64,000 nucleotides of DNA. It comes from Deltaproteobacteria bacterium (GTDB lineage: Bacteria; Desulfobacterota; Deferrimicrobia; Deferrimicrobiales; Deferrimicrobiaceae). The notes beneath the pieces were generated by a model. The model was not told the origin of the DNA. It worked only from the letters and a program-made list of their open reading frames with translations, and made no database searches. Below, piece by piece: positions 48,421 to 58,325 of this stretch (positions are counted from its first letter, which is position 1; each line of letters begins with the position of its first letter). The position numbers and the translations under genes were made by a program. The stretch is taken from assembly GCA_021815305.1 (NCBI GenBank), contig JAKAHC010000001.1, positions 682,001 through 746,000 of the forward strand, given 5' to 3'.

Positions 48421-49794
48421 CTACTTTCCTCCGCCGACCCGCGAAAGCGCCTCTTTCACGTGCCGCACGGGGAGCAGTTCGAGGGGGAACTTCGCGCCGA
48501 GGCGCTCGGCGTTGGAGGCGGGCAGGACGACCCGGGAAAACCCCATCTTGGCGGCCTCGTTCAGGCGCATCTCGGCCATCGGCACCGCGCGCACCTCGCC
48601 TCCCAGGCCCACCTCGCCGAAGACCGCCGTCCCCGGCGGGACCATCCGGTCCTTGAAGGATCCGGCCACGGCGCAGCACAGGGCGAGGTCGGCGGCGGGT
48701 TCGTCGACCCGGATCCCGCCCGCCACGTTGACGAAGACGTCCTGGTTGTAGAGGGAGACGCCCGCCTTCTTCTCGAGGATGGCGCACATCAGGATCACAC
48801 GGTTGTAGTCGACCCCAAGCGTCGTGCGGCGCGGCATCGCGAGGAACGACTGCGAAACGAGCGCCTGCACTTCCACCAGCAGCGGCCGGGTCCCCTCGAT
48901 CGCGGGGAACACGAGCGTTCCCGACGTCTCGTCCGACCGTTCGGAGAGGAACATCCCCGACGGATCGGCGACTTCGGTCAGCCCCTCGGCGCGCATCTCG
49001 AAGACGCCGATCTCGTTCGTCGATCCGAACCGGTTTTTTACCGCCTTCAAAATCCGGTACGGGTGCCCCTTCTCCCCCTCGAAGTAGAGGACCGTGTCCA
49101 CGATGTGCTCCAGCACCCGCGGCCCCGCGATCGCTCCCTCCTTCGTCACGTGCCCGACGAGGAAGACCGACACCCCCGCCTTCTTCCCGAAGAAGGTGAG
49201 CCGCGCGGCGCACTCCCGCACCTGGCCGACGGAACCCGGCGCGCCGGGAAGATCGGAGGAAAAGACGGTCTGGATCGAGTCGACGATCAGCGTCCCGGGG
49301 GAAAGGTCCCCGGCGGCGGCGAGGATCCGATCGAGTGACGTTTCCGACATCAGGTAGATGCCCGCGTCGGTCACGCCCAGCCGCGAGGCGCGCAATTTCA
49401 CCTGCGCTTCCGACTCTTCGCCCGAGACATAGAGGACCGGCTTCCCGCGACGGGCGAGGCCCCGCGCCGCCTGGAGGAGGATGGTGGACTTCCCGATCCC
49501 GGGGTCGCCGCCCAGGAGCGTCGCCGAGGCGGGTACGACGCCGCCGCCCATCACCCGGTCGAACTCGGCGATCCCGCACGACGCCCGTGACGAGGCGGTC
49601 TCCGCGACCTCGGTGAGGCGCACCGGATGCGAGGAGGGGAAATCGGGCATGCCGGCGCGCTGCCGCGGCGAGGAGGAGGCGACGGCCTCCTCGACCAGCG
49701 TGTTCCACTCCCCGCACCCCGGGCATTTCCCCACCCACTTGGGGGAGGACGTCCCGCACGCCGTGCAGGCGAACTCGACTTTTACCTTCGCCAC
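48421..49794 (-). CDS. radA: DNA repair protein RadA
   Basis: A 457-residue protein. The N-terminal zinc finger is CTACGTSSPKWVGKCPGCG (about 10-30), the RecA-like ATPase has Walker A LGGDPGIGKST (about 95) and Walker B TLIVDSIQTV, the RadA-specific KNRFGSTNEIGVF lies near 250, and a Lon-like C-terminal domain ends in FGEVGLGGEVR and RLNEAAKMGF. RadA promotes branch migration in recombination. The GTG at 49794 overlaps larC by 13 bp, tying it to the larBC operon. Confidence 0.94.
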   Translation of the reverse strand: MAKVKVEFACTACGTSSPKWVGKCPGCGEWNTLVEEAVASSSPRQRAGMPDFPSSHPVRLTEVAETASSRASCGIAEFDRVMGGGVVPASATLLGGDPGIGKSTILLQAARGLARRGKPVLYVSGEESEAQVKLRASRLGVTDAGIYLMSETSLDRILAAAGDLSPGTLIVDSIQTVFSSDLPGAPGSVGQVRECAARLTFFGKKAGVSVFLVGHVTKEGAIAGPRVLEHIVDTVLYFEGEKGHPYRILKAVKNRFGSTNEIGVFEMRAEGLTEVADPSGMFLSERSDETSGTLVFPAIEGTRPLLVEVQALVSQSFLAMPRRTTLGVDYNRVILMCAILEKKAGVSLYNQDVFVNVAGGIRVDEPAADLALCCAVAGSFKDRMVPPGTAVFGEVGLGGEVRAVPMAEMRLNEAAKMGFSRVVLPASNAERLGAKFPLELLPVRHVKEALSRVGGGK

Positions 49795-50954
49795 GTCTTC
49801 GCCACCTCGAACGCCACCTCGTCGAACGTGGCCGCCCCCGACCGCACGATCCGCTTCACGTCGTCGTACTCCGGCACCGGCCGGACCGACCCGTCCGGCA
49901 GCGTCGCTTCCTTCACCCGGACGCTCCCGTACCGTGTTTCGATCGTGCGCACTGCGCGGTCGAGCTTCAAGCGGTCGCACGCGTGGAATCGCAGGCCGAT
50001 CGCGGTGGAAACGGAAAAGACCGCCGAGGAGACGATCTCGAGCCGCTCCTCCGGGCAGAGGAGGCGCAGCACCCATCCCGGCCGGTTCTTCTTCATCGTC
50101 GCCGGGAGGATCGCCACGTCGAGGGCGCCGGCGGCCAGCGCCCGCTCGATCAGGAGCTCGAACCGCTGCGGGCTCATGTCGTCGATGTTCGCCTCGACCT
50201 CGATGACGCGGTCCCGCCCGAGGGCTCCCGGCAGCGGGTTCCCGCCGACGACGCGCAGCAGGTTCGGCCGGCCCGGGGTCTCCCGGCGCCCCAGCCCGAT
50301 CCCGACCCCGCGCACCGTCATCTCCGGGGGCGGTTCGAAAACCGCGTCGAAGGCGCGCAGCAGCGCCGCCCCCGTGGGGGTCACCAGCTCCCCTTCCCCT
50401 TCCCCGAACCGCCACGGCGCGCCGGTCAGCAGCGCAAGGGTCGCCGGCGCGGGAACCGGGATCTTCCCGTGCGCGGACCGCGCCTCGCCCGATCCGCCCG
50501 GCAGCGTCGAGCAGTGGGCCTTCGGCGCCCCGGCGAGCTCGAACAGGAAGCAGCCGGATACGATGTCCACGATCGCGTCCACGGCGCCGACTTCGTGGAA
50601 GTGCACCTTGTCGGCCGTGGTGCCGTGCACCCCCGCTTCCGCCTCGCCGAGCGCCTCGAAACAGCGGATCGCCCGCGCGAGGGTCCCTTCCGGGAGGGAG
50701 GAGGCCCGCAGCAGGGCGAGGATGTCCGGCAGGTGCCGCGCGCGCGCCTTTTTCCCGGACACGTTCACGTGAACCCGCACACCCGCCATGCCGGCGGAGG
50801 TCCCCCGCTCCACCGAGAGACGGTACCCGGAAAGCGGCACCCCCTTGAGGGCCTTCCGCAGCTCCTTCTCCGCGCCGGTCAGCGAAAGCAGCGCCGCCGT
50901 CGCCATGTCCCCGGCGATCCCGGAGAAACAGTCGAAGTACAGGATGCCGCTCAC
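49782..50954 (-). CDS. larC: LarC, nickel insertion protein for the pincer cofactor
   Basis: A 390-residue protein. ILYFDCFSGIAGDMATAALL (about 4-23), KVHFHEVGAVDAIVDIVSGC (about 115-135), LVTPTGAALL (about 193) and VEANIDDMSPQRFELLIERA (about 251-270) are the LarC/DUF111 landmarks. LarC installs nickel into the pyridinium bis-thiocarboxylate to complete the LarA cofactor. The GTG start overlaps the larB stop as GTGA. LarC is often split by a programmed frameshift in lactobacilli; here it is a single frame. Confidence 0.92.
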   Translation of the reverse strand: MSGILYFDCFSGIAGDMATAALLSLTGAEKELRKALKGVPLSGYRLSVERGTSAGMAGVRVHVNVSGKKARARHLPDILALLRASSLPEGTLARAIRCFEALGEAEAGVHGTTADKVHFHEVGAVDAIVDIVSGCFLFELAGAPKAHCSTLPGGSGEARSAHGKIPVPAPATLALLTGAPWRFGEGEGELVTPTGAALLRAFDAVFEPPPEMTVRGVGIGLGRRETPGRPNLLRVVGGNPLPGALGRDRVIEVEANIDDMSPQRFELLIERALAAGALDVAILPATMKKNRPGWVLRLLCPEERLEIVSSAVFSVSTAIGLRFHACDRLKLDRAVRTIETRYGSVRVKEATLPDGSVRPVPEYDDVKRIVRSGAATFDEVAFEVAKTWRR

Positions 50955-51685
50955 AGCCGGTTGATCACCGAGGCGAGCACCCCGGCGCCGAATCCGTTGT
51001 CGATGTTGACCACCGCCACCGTGGGAGCGCAGGAGTTGAGCATCCCGAGGAGCGCCGCCACCCCGCCGAAGCTGGCGCCGTAGCCGACGCTGGTGGGGAC
51101 GGCGATGACGGGCTTGTCCGTCAACCCTCCCACCACGGAGGCCAGCGCCCCTTCCATCCCCGCCGCGACGACGATGACGCGCGCCCCGCGCAGCCGTTCC
51201 TCCTGCAGGAGCAGCCGGTGGATCCCCGCAACCCCGACGTCGAAGAGCCGCTCCACCGGGCTGCCCAGGAACTCGGCCGTCACGGCCGCCTCTTCCGCCA
51301 CCGGGATGTCGGAGGTCCCCGCGGTCACGACGAGAACGGTCCCCTTGCCGGCCGCTTTCCGCTTCCCCCCCGGAAGGATCACGCACCGCGCCTTCGCGTG
51401 GACCACGGCTCTCCGGAACACCCGGCGGATCCCGCGGATCTTCTCCGCGGACAGGCGCGTGACCAGGACGGCGGCGCCGGCGCGCCGCATCGAGCGCGCG
51501 ATCGCCACGATCTGCGCCGTCGTCTTTCCCTCGCCGAAGATCACTTCGGGAACACCCTGGCGGATCTCCCGATGGTGGTCGACGTGCGCATCCCCAACGT
51601 TCTCGTAGGGCAGCGACCGGAGGCGCTCGAACGCCTCCGCCGCCGTGACCCCGCCGGAGGCCACGTCCGCGAGCAGCTTCTTCAA
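50951..51685 (-). CDS. larB: LarB, nicotinic acid adenine dinucleotide carboxylase/hydrolase
   Basis: A 244-residue protein. GVPEVIFGEGKTTAQIVAIA (about 44-63) and the PurE-like part VLVVTAGTSDIPVAEEAA (about 118-135), FDVGVAGIHRLL, VVAAGMEGALASVVGGL and VPTSVGYGASFGGVAALLGM mark LarB. It carboxylates and cleaves NaAD at the first step of nickel-pincer cofactor synthesis. The start is a TTG. LarE, the sulphur donor enzyme, was not found in this window. Confidence 0.92.
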   Translation of the reverse strand: MKKLLADVASGGVTAAEAFERLRSLPYENVGDAHVDHHREIRQGVPEVIFGEGKTTAQIVAIARSMRRAGAAVLVTRLSAEKIRGIRRVFRRAVVHAKARCVILPGGKRKAAGKGTVLVVTAGTSDIPVAEEAAVTAEFLGSPVERLFDVGVAGIHRLLLQEERLRGARVIVVAAGMEGALASVVGGLTDKPVIAVPTSVGYGASFGGVAALLGMLNSCAPTVAVVNIDNGFGAGVLASVINRL

Positions 51686-51730
51686 CCGGTTCCCCGTCAG
51701 AGCCCGATCCTCCCGTCCGCAGATTCCCCG

Positions 51731-52981
51731 CTACGCGCCGTCCACACCCTTCCCGTTCGCCGGGACACGCTCGACCCTCACCTGGAGGACGGCCCGGTCC
51801 GAAGCCTCCGTCACCGTCAGGCGCGCCCCCGGTACCGGGAACGACTCCCCGCAGGCGGGGATCCGCTCCGCGACGGAGGTGAGGAATCCTCCCACGGTCG
51901 TGTACTCCCCCTCGGGCAGGCGGATCCCGAACTCTTCCCGGAACCGCCCCATCTCCATCCTTCCGGGAACGAGGAACTCTCCCTCCGAGACCTTCGTATA
52001 GTATTCCATGCGGCGGTCGTATTCATCCTCGATCTCTCCGACCACCTCTTCCACCACGTCTTCCGCCGTGACGATCCCGGTGACTCCGCCGTACTCGTCC
52101 ACCACCACCGCGAACGAGGTGCGCGCCTTGCCGAAACTGCACAACAGTTCGTCCAGGGTCATCAACTCGGGAACGTAGAGCGCCTTCCGCAACAGGGGGA
52201 GCACCGGCGCGTCGGGGGGGCTGCCCACGATGTCCAGGACGTGGAGATACCCCGCGACGTGATCGATCCGGTCCCGGAAGACGGGGTAGCGCGAATATCC
52301 GCTCTGCGAGGCAAGCAGCGCGGCCTCCCCGCACGTCGCACCTTCCGGCAGCGCCATGACCTGGGGAAGGGGCCGGAAAACGTCCGCAACGCGGGTCTCC
52401 CCGAAGTGGAACACCCGGCGGACCATGACCCGTTCGTGCGCCTCCACGTCCGAGCCTCCCCGGCTCGCCTGGAGCAGAAGCGCGAGCTCTTCCCGCGTCA
52501 CAACGGCCCGCAAAGGCACGACGCCGCCGAAGGGGGCGGAGAGGGCCCGCGCAACGAAGGAAACGGCGGCCACCAGCGGGAACAGGACGATCTGGGCGGA
52601 CCGGACGACGCGGGCCGCCGCGCCGACGAGGCGGTCCGCGCGGGGCCGGGCGAAGCTCTTCGGCACGACCTCTCCCAGCACGATGACCAGCGGCGTCACC
52701 ACCAGGACGGCGACCCACTCGGCGTGCGCACCGAACCGGGGGAGCATCCTCGATGTGACGATCACGCTCGAGAGGACCACGAAGACGTTCGTTGCGGTGA
52801 GCGTCACCGACAGCAGCAGATCGGGTTTCGCGAGGAGGGATACGGCAAGCTTCGCCCCCCGCTCGCCCCTCCGCGCGCGCTCGTTCAGCCGGTGCCGGTC
52901 CGCGGAGACGAGAATCATCTCCGATCCGGTGAAGATCCCCTCCAGCAGGAGGCAGAGGGCGACGAGGAGAAGGATTCCCAC
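51731..52981 (-). CDS. CorC/HlyC family transporter-like protein (DUF21-CBS-CorC)
   Basis: A 416-residue membrane protein. A DUF21 domain with three to four helices (1-165; GIFTGSEMILVSADRHRL and VVTPLVIVLGEVVPKSFAR), two CBS domains (about 185-310; VADVFRPLPQVMALPEG, FAVVVDEYGGVTGIVTAEDV) and a C-terminal CorC/HlyC domain (EYTTVGGFLTSVAERIPA) are visible. Such proteins are linked to magnesium export or sensing. It is paired with a second, similar gene 3 bp upstream. Confidence 0.85.
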   Translation of the reverse strand: MGILLLVALCLLLEGIFTGSEMILVSADRHRLNERARRGERGAKLAVSLLAKPDLLLSVTLTATNVFVVLSSVIVTSRMLPRFGAHAEWVAVLVVTPLVIVLGEVVPKSFARPRADRLVGAAARVVRSAQIVLFPLVAAVSFVARALSAPFGGVVPLRAVVTREELALLLQASRGGSDVEAHERVMVRRVFHFGETRVADVFRPLPQVMALPEGATCGEAALLASQSGYSRYPVFRDRIDHVAGYLHVLDIVGSPPDAPVLPLLRKALYVPELMTLDELLCSFGKARTSFAVVVDEYGGVTGIVTAEDVVEEVVGEIEDEYDRRMEYYTKVSEGEFLVPGRMEMGRFREEFGIRLPEGEYTTVGGFLTSVAERIPACGESFPVPGARLTVTEASDRAVLQVRVERVPANGKGVDGA

Positions 52982-52984
52982 CGC

Positions 52985-54280
52985 CTACCCGCCTCCCGGC
53001 GGAACGGCCCGCACGCGCACATCGATGATCCGGATCCCCTTCAGCCGCCGCACCGTGAAGGACAGCCCCGACAGCGCGACCGTGTCCCCCGCGCCGGGCA
53101 ACCGCCCGAACGCGTGGAGGATCAGCCCCGCCACGGTGTCCCACTCCTCGTCCGGGAACGCCGTTCCGAACGCCTCGTTGAAATGCCGGACCGGCGTCTT
53201 CCCGAGGACACGGGCGGTGCCGTCCGCGAGACGCACGATCTCCTGCTCCTCCCTGTCGTGCTCCTCGCGGATGTCGCCGAACAGTTCCTCGAGCACATCC
53301 TCGAGCGTCACGATGCCGACCTGCTCCCCGAACTCGTCCACCACGAGGGCGATGTGGACCTTCCTGCGCTGGAATTCGCGCAGCAGAAGCGGAAGCTTTT
53401 TCGAGGTGGGGATCCGGTAGGGGTCCCGCACGAGGGACTCCCAGTCGGGCGCATCGACGCCCTCCGCCATCGAGCGAAGCAGTTCCTTGAAGTGGAGGAT
53501 GCCGACGACGTTGCGGCGCTCCCCCTCGTACACGGGGATCCGGGATCGCCGGAACCGGCGATACCGGGAGACCAGCTCCGGGTACGGAAGACCGCGCGGG
53601 ACCATGAACACGTCGGGCAGGGGAGTCATGATCTCCCCTGCGCGCTGGTCGGTCATCTCGAAGATGTTGTGGATGAGATCCTTCTCCCCGGGATCGAGCG
53701 TGCCGGTCTCCTCTCCCGCGTCCACCAGCGCCCGGAACTCCGCTTCGGTGATCATTCCGCGGGTTTCCGGCAGTCCCCGCTCGCCCAGGAGGAAGAGGAT
53801 CCCCTCCGCGATTTTCTCGAGCACGAACCGCACGGGCGCCACCAGCCTGGAGAAGGCGGAGAGCGGCGCCGCGGCGAGGAGGGAGAAACGGCGGGCGTGA
53901 GGCCAGGCGACGCACTTGGGCCCCACGTCCCCCAGGAGGAGGATTCCCAGCGTGCCGGCGAGCAGCGCGACCGCCTCTCCGAGCCCGCCGGGCAGCCGGG
54001 GGAGGAGGAGAGCGGCCAGGACCGACGAGATCGCCACGTTGGCGAATTCGTTCCCGAGAAAGATCGTGGCGATGAGCCTGCCGGGGCGGGAGAGCATCCG
54101 CTCGATCAGGGCGGCTCGGCGGTTCCCCTCCTCCTTCCAGCGGAGAAGGTCCACGGTGCGCAGGGCGAACAGGGCCGTCTCCGTCGCGGAGAAGAAGGCC
54201 GACGCGAGGAACAGGAGGGGAAGAAGGAGCGCTTTCAAGGGAGTGCCAGGGAACCGCGGCCCGGCGGGATCGAATGCCAC
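52985..54280 (-). CDS. CorC/HlyC family transporter-like protein (DUF21-CBS-CorC), paralogue
   Basis: A 431-residue relative of the next gene, with the same order: DUF21 helices (LASAFFSATETALFALRTVD, IFLGNEFANVAISSVLAA), CBS pair (MTPLPDVFMVPRGLPYPE, IALVVDEFGEQVGIVTLEDV) and a CorC domain ending EEWDTVAGLILHAFGRLPG. In place of the usual GEIxPK membrane motif it has LLGDVGPKCVAW. Tandem, probably heteromeric pairs of this family are common. ATG 54280 lies 70 bp after lon; a TTG at 54238 is an alternative. Confidence 0.85.
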   Translation of the reverse strand: MAFDPAGPRFPGTPLKALLLPLLFLASAFFSATETALFALRTVDLLRWKEEGNRRAALIERMLSRPGRLIATIFLGNEFANVAISSVLAALLLPRLPGGLGEAVALLAGTLGILLLGDVGPKCVAWPHARRFSLLAAAPLSAFSRLVAPVRFVLEKIAEGILFLLGERGLPETRGMITEAEFRALVDAGEETGTLDPGEKDLIHNIFEMTDQRAGEIMTPLPDVFMVPRGLPYPELVSRYRRFRRSRIPVYEGERRNVVGILHFKELLRSMAEGVDAPDWESLVRDPYRIPTSKKLPLLLREFQRRKVHIALVVDEFGEQVGIVTLEDVLEELFGDIREEHDREEQEIVRLADGTARVLGKTPVRHFNEAFGTAFPDEEWDTVAGLILHAFGRLPGAGDTVALSGLSFTVRRLKGIRIIDVRVRAVPPGGG

Positions 54281-54350
54281 GGTGGCCCGCAGCCGCAGGC
54301 CCCGGTAAAGAACGCGCCTCCGGGGTCGGGGTCGTCCGGATCGTCCCTCT

Positions 54351-56972
54351 TCATGCTTTCCGCTTCCTTTTCGGGGCCGGGGAGGAGGTCCTCTTCGCCG
54401 GGGCCTTCCCGCGCGACGGGCCGCTCTTCCCGCTCCCGGCTTTCCCTTTCCGGAACGGGTTCCTCGTGAGGGCGGCGGTGAGCACGTCGTCCATGTTGCC
54501 GGCCAGCGTGAAGCGGACCTGCCGCGCCTCGTGCCGCGGAATCTCCTCGAGGTCCTTCCGGTTCTGTTCCGGGGCGATGACGTTGTTGATCCCCGCCCGC
54601 AGGGCGGCCAGCGCCTTTTCCTTCAATCCCCCGATCGGAAGTACGCGCCCCCGGAGGGTGATCTCCCCGGTCATCGCGATGTCGCGCCGGACGGGGATGC
54701 CCGTGAGGGAGGACACGAGAGCGGTGGCGATCGTGACCCCGGCGGACGGCCCGTCCTTGGGGATCCCCCCCGCCGGCACGTGGATGTGGATGTCTTGGCC
54801 GGAGTGGAAATTCCGGGGCAATCCGAGCTGGTCGGCCCGCGAACGGACATAGGTGATCGCCGCCTGCGCGCTCTCCTTCATGACGTCGCCCAGAGACCCG
54901 GTGATCATCACGGACCCCTTCCCGCGGACCAGCGAAACCTCCACGAAGAGGATGTCGCCCCCCGTGGGGGTCCAGGCGAGGCCCGTGGCCACGCCGACCT
55001 CGTCGGCCTCCCCTTCCGTCTCCGGGATGTGCCTGGGGGTCCCCAGGTATTTCCCGAGGTTCCTGGGGGTGACGACGAACGGCCCCTTCTCTCCCTCGGC
55101 GATCTTCCGGGCCACCTTCCGGCACACCTGCCCGATCTCGCGCTCGAGGTTGCGCAGCCCCGCTTCCCGGGTGTACTGGTGGATGATCGCCAGGATCGCC
55201 TTGTCCCCCATTTCGACCTGGCCCTTCCGGATGCCGTTTTCCTCCTGTTGCCGCGGGAGAAGGTACTTCTTCGCGATGGCAAGCTTGTCGACGTCGGTGT
55301 ACCCCGAGATCGGGATGATCTCCATCCGGTCCTTGAGCGCCGGGGGAATCGGATCCATGACGTTCGCCGTCGCGATGAACAGAACCTTCGACAGGTCGAA
55401 GGGGACGTTCAGGTAGTTGTCGCTGAAGGCGAAGTTCTGCTCCGGATCGAGCACCTCCAGCAGCGCGGCGGAGGGGTCCCCGCGGAAGTCGGCGCCGACC
55501 TTGTCGATCTCGTCCAGCATGAAGACCGGGTTGCGCGTTCCCGCCTGCTTCATCCCCTGGATGATCCGGCCCGGCAGCGCACCCACGTAGGTCCGCCGGT
55601 GCCCCCGGATCTCCGCCTCGTCGCGGATACCGCCAAGGGACATCCGGAGGAATTTCCGCCCCATGGCGCGCGCGATGGATTTGCCAAGCGACGTCTTCCC
55701 CACCCCGGGCGGCCCGATGAAGCAGAGGATCGGTCCTTTCATCTTGTCCTTCAGCTTGCGGACGGACAGGTATTCGAGGATCCGTTCCTTCACCTTTTCC
55801 AGGTCGTGGTGGTCCTCGTCGAGGATGGCCTTGGCCTTCGCGATCTGGATGTTGTCCCGGGTCTCCTTCTTCCAGGGGAGCTCCACCATCCAGTCGAGGT
55901 AGGTGCGCACCACGGACGACTCGGCGGCGTCGGGGTGCATCCCCTCGAGGCGTCGCAGCTGCTTCTCCGCCTCCTTCTCCACCTCCGGGGGCATGCCCGC
56001 CGTCTTGATCTTCGCGCGCAGGTCGTCGACCTCTTCCGTCTTCCCGTCGATGTCCCCCAGCTCCTGCTTGATCGCCTTCATCTGCTCGCGGAGGAAATAC
56101 TCCCGTTGGCTCTTGGTCATCTCCTCCTTGGCCTGGTTCTGGATCTTGGCCTGCATCTCCGCCAGCTGCAGCTCGCGGGAGAGCAGGTTGTTCACCAGGG
56201 TAAGCCGCGCGACCGCGTCCTCTTCCTCCAGCACCGCCTGCGCCTCCTCGATCTTCAGCCGCAGGTTCGACGCGACGAGGTCGGCGAGCACGCCCGGGTT
56301 GTTGATGTTCTCCGTGACCATGAGGATCTCGACCGGCATGTTCTTCAGGGAGAGGATCTTCTCGATCTTTTCCCTGGAGGCGCGCATCAGCGCTTCCACC
56401 TCGAGAGACCCCTCCGCCATCGGAGGTTCGACGATCCGGTCGATCCGGACGCGGACCCCGGGGCGGGACTCGATGAACTCGACGATCTTCCCCTTGCTCA
56501 CCCCCTGGATGAGGATCTTCAGGCGCCCGTCGGGGAGCTTGAGCATCCGCATGATCATGGCGACGGTTCCGGTCCGGTAGAGATCCTCCTCTTTCGGATC
56601 CTCCACGGACGGGTCCTTCTGCGTGGCGAGAAAGATGTACCGGTCCCGCGCCAGCGCCTCGTCCACCGCGGCGACGGACCCCTCCCTCCCCACGAAGAGC
56701 GGCAGGGTCATGTAGGGGAAGATGACGATGTCCCGCACCGGCAGCAGGGGCAGGACGACGGGAATTTCCGGCCCGCCCTCCTTCTCCTCTCCGACGGGGG
56801 CTCCTATCCCGGGAGCATCCGGGCCCGGGCCGACCTTCCCTTCATCGGGGGGGACGTCGCCGCCCCGCTTCGGTTTCGGCTCCTCCCCTCCGGGGGATTC
56901 TCCCTTGGGAGGGGGATCCACGGAGGGCTTTTCCCCTCCTGCCCCGTGTTTCCCGTTCGCTTCGTCGGTCAT
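54351..56972 (-). CDS. lon: ATP-dependent protease Lon
   Basis: An 873-residue LonA protease. A long Pro/Gly/Glu-rich N-terminal extension (about 1-65) precedes the LAN domain (LPLLPVRDIVIFPYMTLPLF, about 73-92), the coiled-coil region, the AAA domain with Walker A CFIGPPGVGKTSLGKSIA (about 415) and Walker B VFMLDEIDKVG, and the peptidase domain with the catalytic Ser in PKDGPSAGVTIATALVS and Lys in GLKEKALAALRAG. The C-terminal tail is Lys/Arg-rich. It degrades misfolded proteins, as expected beside hsp20, dnaJ and grpE. Confidence 0.96.
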   Translation of the reverse strand: MTDEANGKHGAGGEKPSVDPPPKGESPGGEEPKPKRGGDVPPDEGKVGPGPDAPGIGAPVGEEKEGGPEIPVVLPLLPVRDIVIFPYMTLPLFVGREGSVAAVDEALARDRYIFLATQKDPSVEDPKEEDLYRTGTVAMIMRMLKLPDGRLKILIQGVSKGKIVEFIESRPGVRVRIDRIVEPPMAEGSLEVEALMRASREKIEKILSLKNMPVEILMVTENINNPGVLADLVASNLRLKIEEAQAVLEEEDAVARLTLVNNLLSRELQLAEMQAKIQNQAKEEMTKSQREYFLREQMKAIKQELGDIDGKTEEVDDLRAKIKTAGMPPEVEKEAEKQLRRLEGMHPDAAESSVVRTYLDWMVELPWKKETRDNIQIAKAKAILDEDHHDLEKVKERILEYLSVRKLKDKMKGPILCFIGPPGVGKTSLGKSIARAMGRKFLRMSLGGIRDEAEIRGHRRTYVGALPGRIIQGMKQAGTRNPVFMLDEIDKVGADFRGDPSAALLEVLDPEQNFAFSDNYLNVPFDLSKVLFIATANVMDPIPPALKDRMEIIPISGYTDVDKLAIAKKYLLPRQQEENGIRKGQVEMGDKAILAIIHQYTREAGLRNLEREIGQVCRKVARKIAEGEKGPFVVTPRNLGKYLGTPRHIPETEGEADEVGVATGLAWTPTGGDILFVEVSLVRGKGSVMITGSLGDVMKESAQAAITYVRSRADQLGLPRNFHSGQDIHIHVPAGGIPKDGPSAGVTIATALVSSLTGIPVRRDIAMTGEITLRGRVLPIGGLKEKALAALRAGINNVIAPEQNRKDLEEIPRHEARQVRFTLAGNMDDVLTAALTRNPFRKGKAGSGKSGPSRGKAPAKRTSSPAPKRKRKA

Positions 56973-57006
56973 ATCGTCGTTTCCCCCTCTGGAGCCGAAA
57001 TCCTTC

Positions 57007-57462
57007 TCATCCCGTCGTCACCGGTATCCGCCGTTCCCTCCCGCGGCGCTCCACGATCTTCGGGATCGTGATCACCAGGAGCCCTTCCGACAACCGGGCC
57101 GATACCTCCCCGAGGTTCAGACAGCCCACGACCTCGAAGACGCGGCGGAACCTCCCGAAGATCCTTTCGAGACACAGGAAGGAGGTCTCCCCGGAAGGGA
57201 ATTCGGGCGGCTTCTCCCCCGTGACTTCGATGCAGTCCCCCCGCACCCAGACCTGCAGGGCATCCGGCGGCACGCCCGGAACTTCCAGCAGGATCTTCAC
57301 GGCGTCGTCCACCTCGGTCACGTCCGATGGAGGGCGGTACGCTCCCGCCTCCGAAAGGTCGAGCAGCGCGATGCGCCCCGTCATCCCGCGCACCTTCCCT
57401 CCCGCCTGCGCGGCGTCCGGGGGGGCGCTCCCGGTCCGGGAAACTCCGGTCTTGCGGCTCAC
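57007..57462 (-). CDS. Hsp20/alpha-crystallin family small heat-shock protein
   Basis: A 151-residue protein. The alpha-crystallin domain starts YRPPSDVTEVDDAVKILLEV (about 47-66) and contains VPGVPPDALQVWVRGDCIEV and an F/R-rich segment LERIFGRFRRVFEVVGCLNL; GLLVITIPKIVERR ends it with the I-x-I-like motif for oligomer contacts. The first 40 residues are low complexity. GTG start overlapping galU as GTGA. Lon lies 34 bp downstream. Confidence 0.85.
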   Translation of the reverse strand: MSRKTGVSRTGSAPPDAAQAGGKVRGMTGRIALLDLSEAGAYRPPSDVTEVDDAVKILLEVPGVPPDALQVWVRGDCIEVTGEKPPEFPSGETSFLCLERIFGRFRRVFEVVGCLNLGEVSARLSEGLLVITIPKIVERRGRERRIPVTTG

Positions 57463-58325
57463 GTCAGTTTCTCCTTTTTGAGGAACGCGCGCAGTCCCTG
57501 GCCGATTTCGGGGTCCTTCAGGCTGAAGGCGATGTTCGCCATCTGAAACCCGAGTTTCGTCCCCGCGTCGTACCGTTTCCCGTCGAACACTAGCCCGATC
57601 ACCCTCTCCCTTCCGATGAGGGAGCGGATTGCGTCGGTGAGCTGGATCTCGCCCCCCGCCCCGGGTTTCGTCGCCTGCAACGTGCGGAAGATCGACGGGG
57701 GGAGAATGTACCTGCCGATGATCGCAAGGTCCGACGGCGCCTTCCCGGGCGCCGGCTTCTCCACCATGTCCGTCACTTCGTACACGCCGCGGGCGACCCT
57801 CCTCCCTTGGATGATCCCGTACCGGGATACCGCTTCGCGCGGAACCCTCTGAATCGCGAGGACCGCTCCCGCGCCGTGCTTCCCGTAGGCGTCGATCATC
57901 TGCCGCAGCACGGGGACCGGCGCATCGATGACGTCGTCGGAGAGGATGACGGCGAACGGCTCCCGCCCGACCAAATCCATCGCGCGCAACACCGCGTGGC
58001 CGAGCCCCAGGGGAAGGTTCTGCCGCACATAGAAGAAATCCGCGTCGTCGGTGACCTCGCGGACCACGGAGAGGAGGGCGTCGTTTCCCTTCTTCCTCAG
58101 CGTGGCCTCCAGCTCGAAGGAAACGTCGAAATGATCCTCGATGGCGTTCTTGCCGCGGCCCGTCACGATGATCATGTCCTTGATGCCCGAGGCCTTGGCC
58201 TCGTCGACGCCGTGCTGGATGAGAGGCTTGTCCACCAGGGGAAGCATCTCCTTCGGAGAGGCCTTGGTGGCCGGGAGAAACCGCGTCCCGAAACCCGCTG
58301 CGGGGAACACCGCCTTCCGTATCAT
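57459..58325 (-). CDS. galU: UTP-glucose-1-phosphate uridylyltransferase
   Basis: A 288-residue enzyme. RKAVFPAAGFGTRFLPATKA (3-22) binds UTP, EMLPLVDKPLIQHGVDEA (about 26-43) and FAVILSDDVIDAP (about 125) follow, and VEKPAPGKAPSDLAIIGRYI is the GalU E-K-P site. It makes UDP-glucose for LPS and glycan synthesis and works with galT. ATG 58325 follows GGAGGGCGAGGG; longer in-frame starts lie inside dinG. The dinG stop overlaps as ATGA. Confidence 0.94.
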   Translation of the reverse strand: MIRKAVFPAAGFGTRFLPATKASPKEMLPLVDKPLIQHGVDEAKASGIKDMIIVTGRGKNAIEDHFDVSFELEATLRKKGNDALLSVVREVTDDADFFYVRQNLPLGLGHAVLRAMDLVGREPFAVILSDDVIDAPVPVLRQMIDAYGKHGAGAVLAIQRVPREAVSRYGIIQGRRVARGVYEVTDMVEKPAPGKAPSDLAIIGRYILPPSIFRTLQATKPGAGGEIQLTDAIRSLIGRERVIGLVFDGKRYDAGTKLGFQMANIAFSLKDPEIGQGLRAFLKKEKLT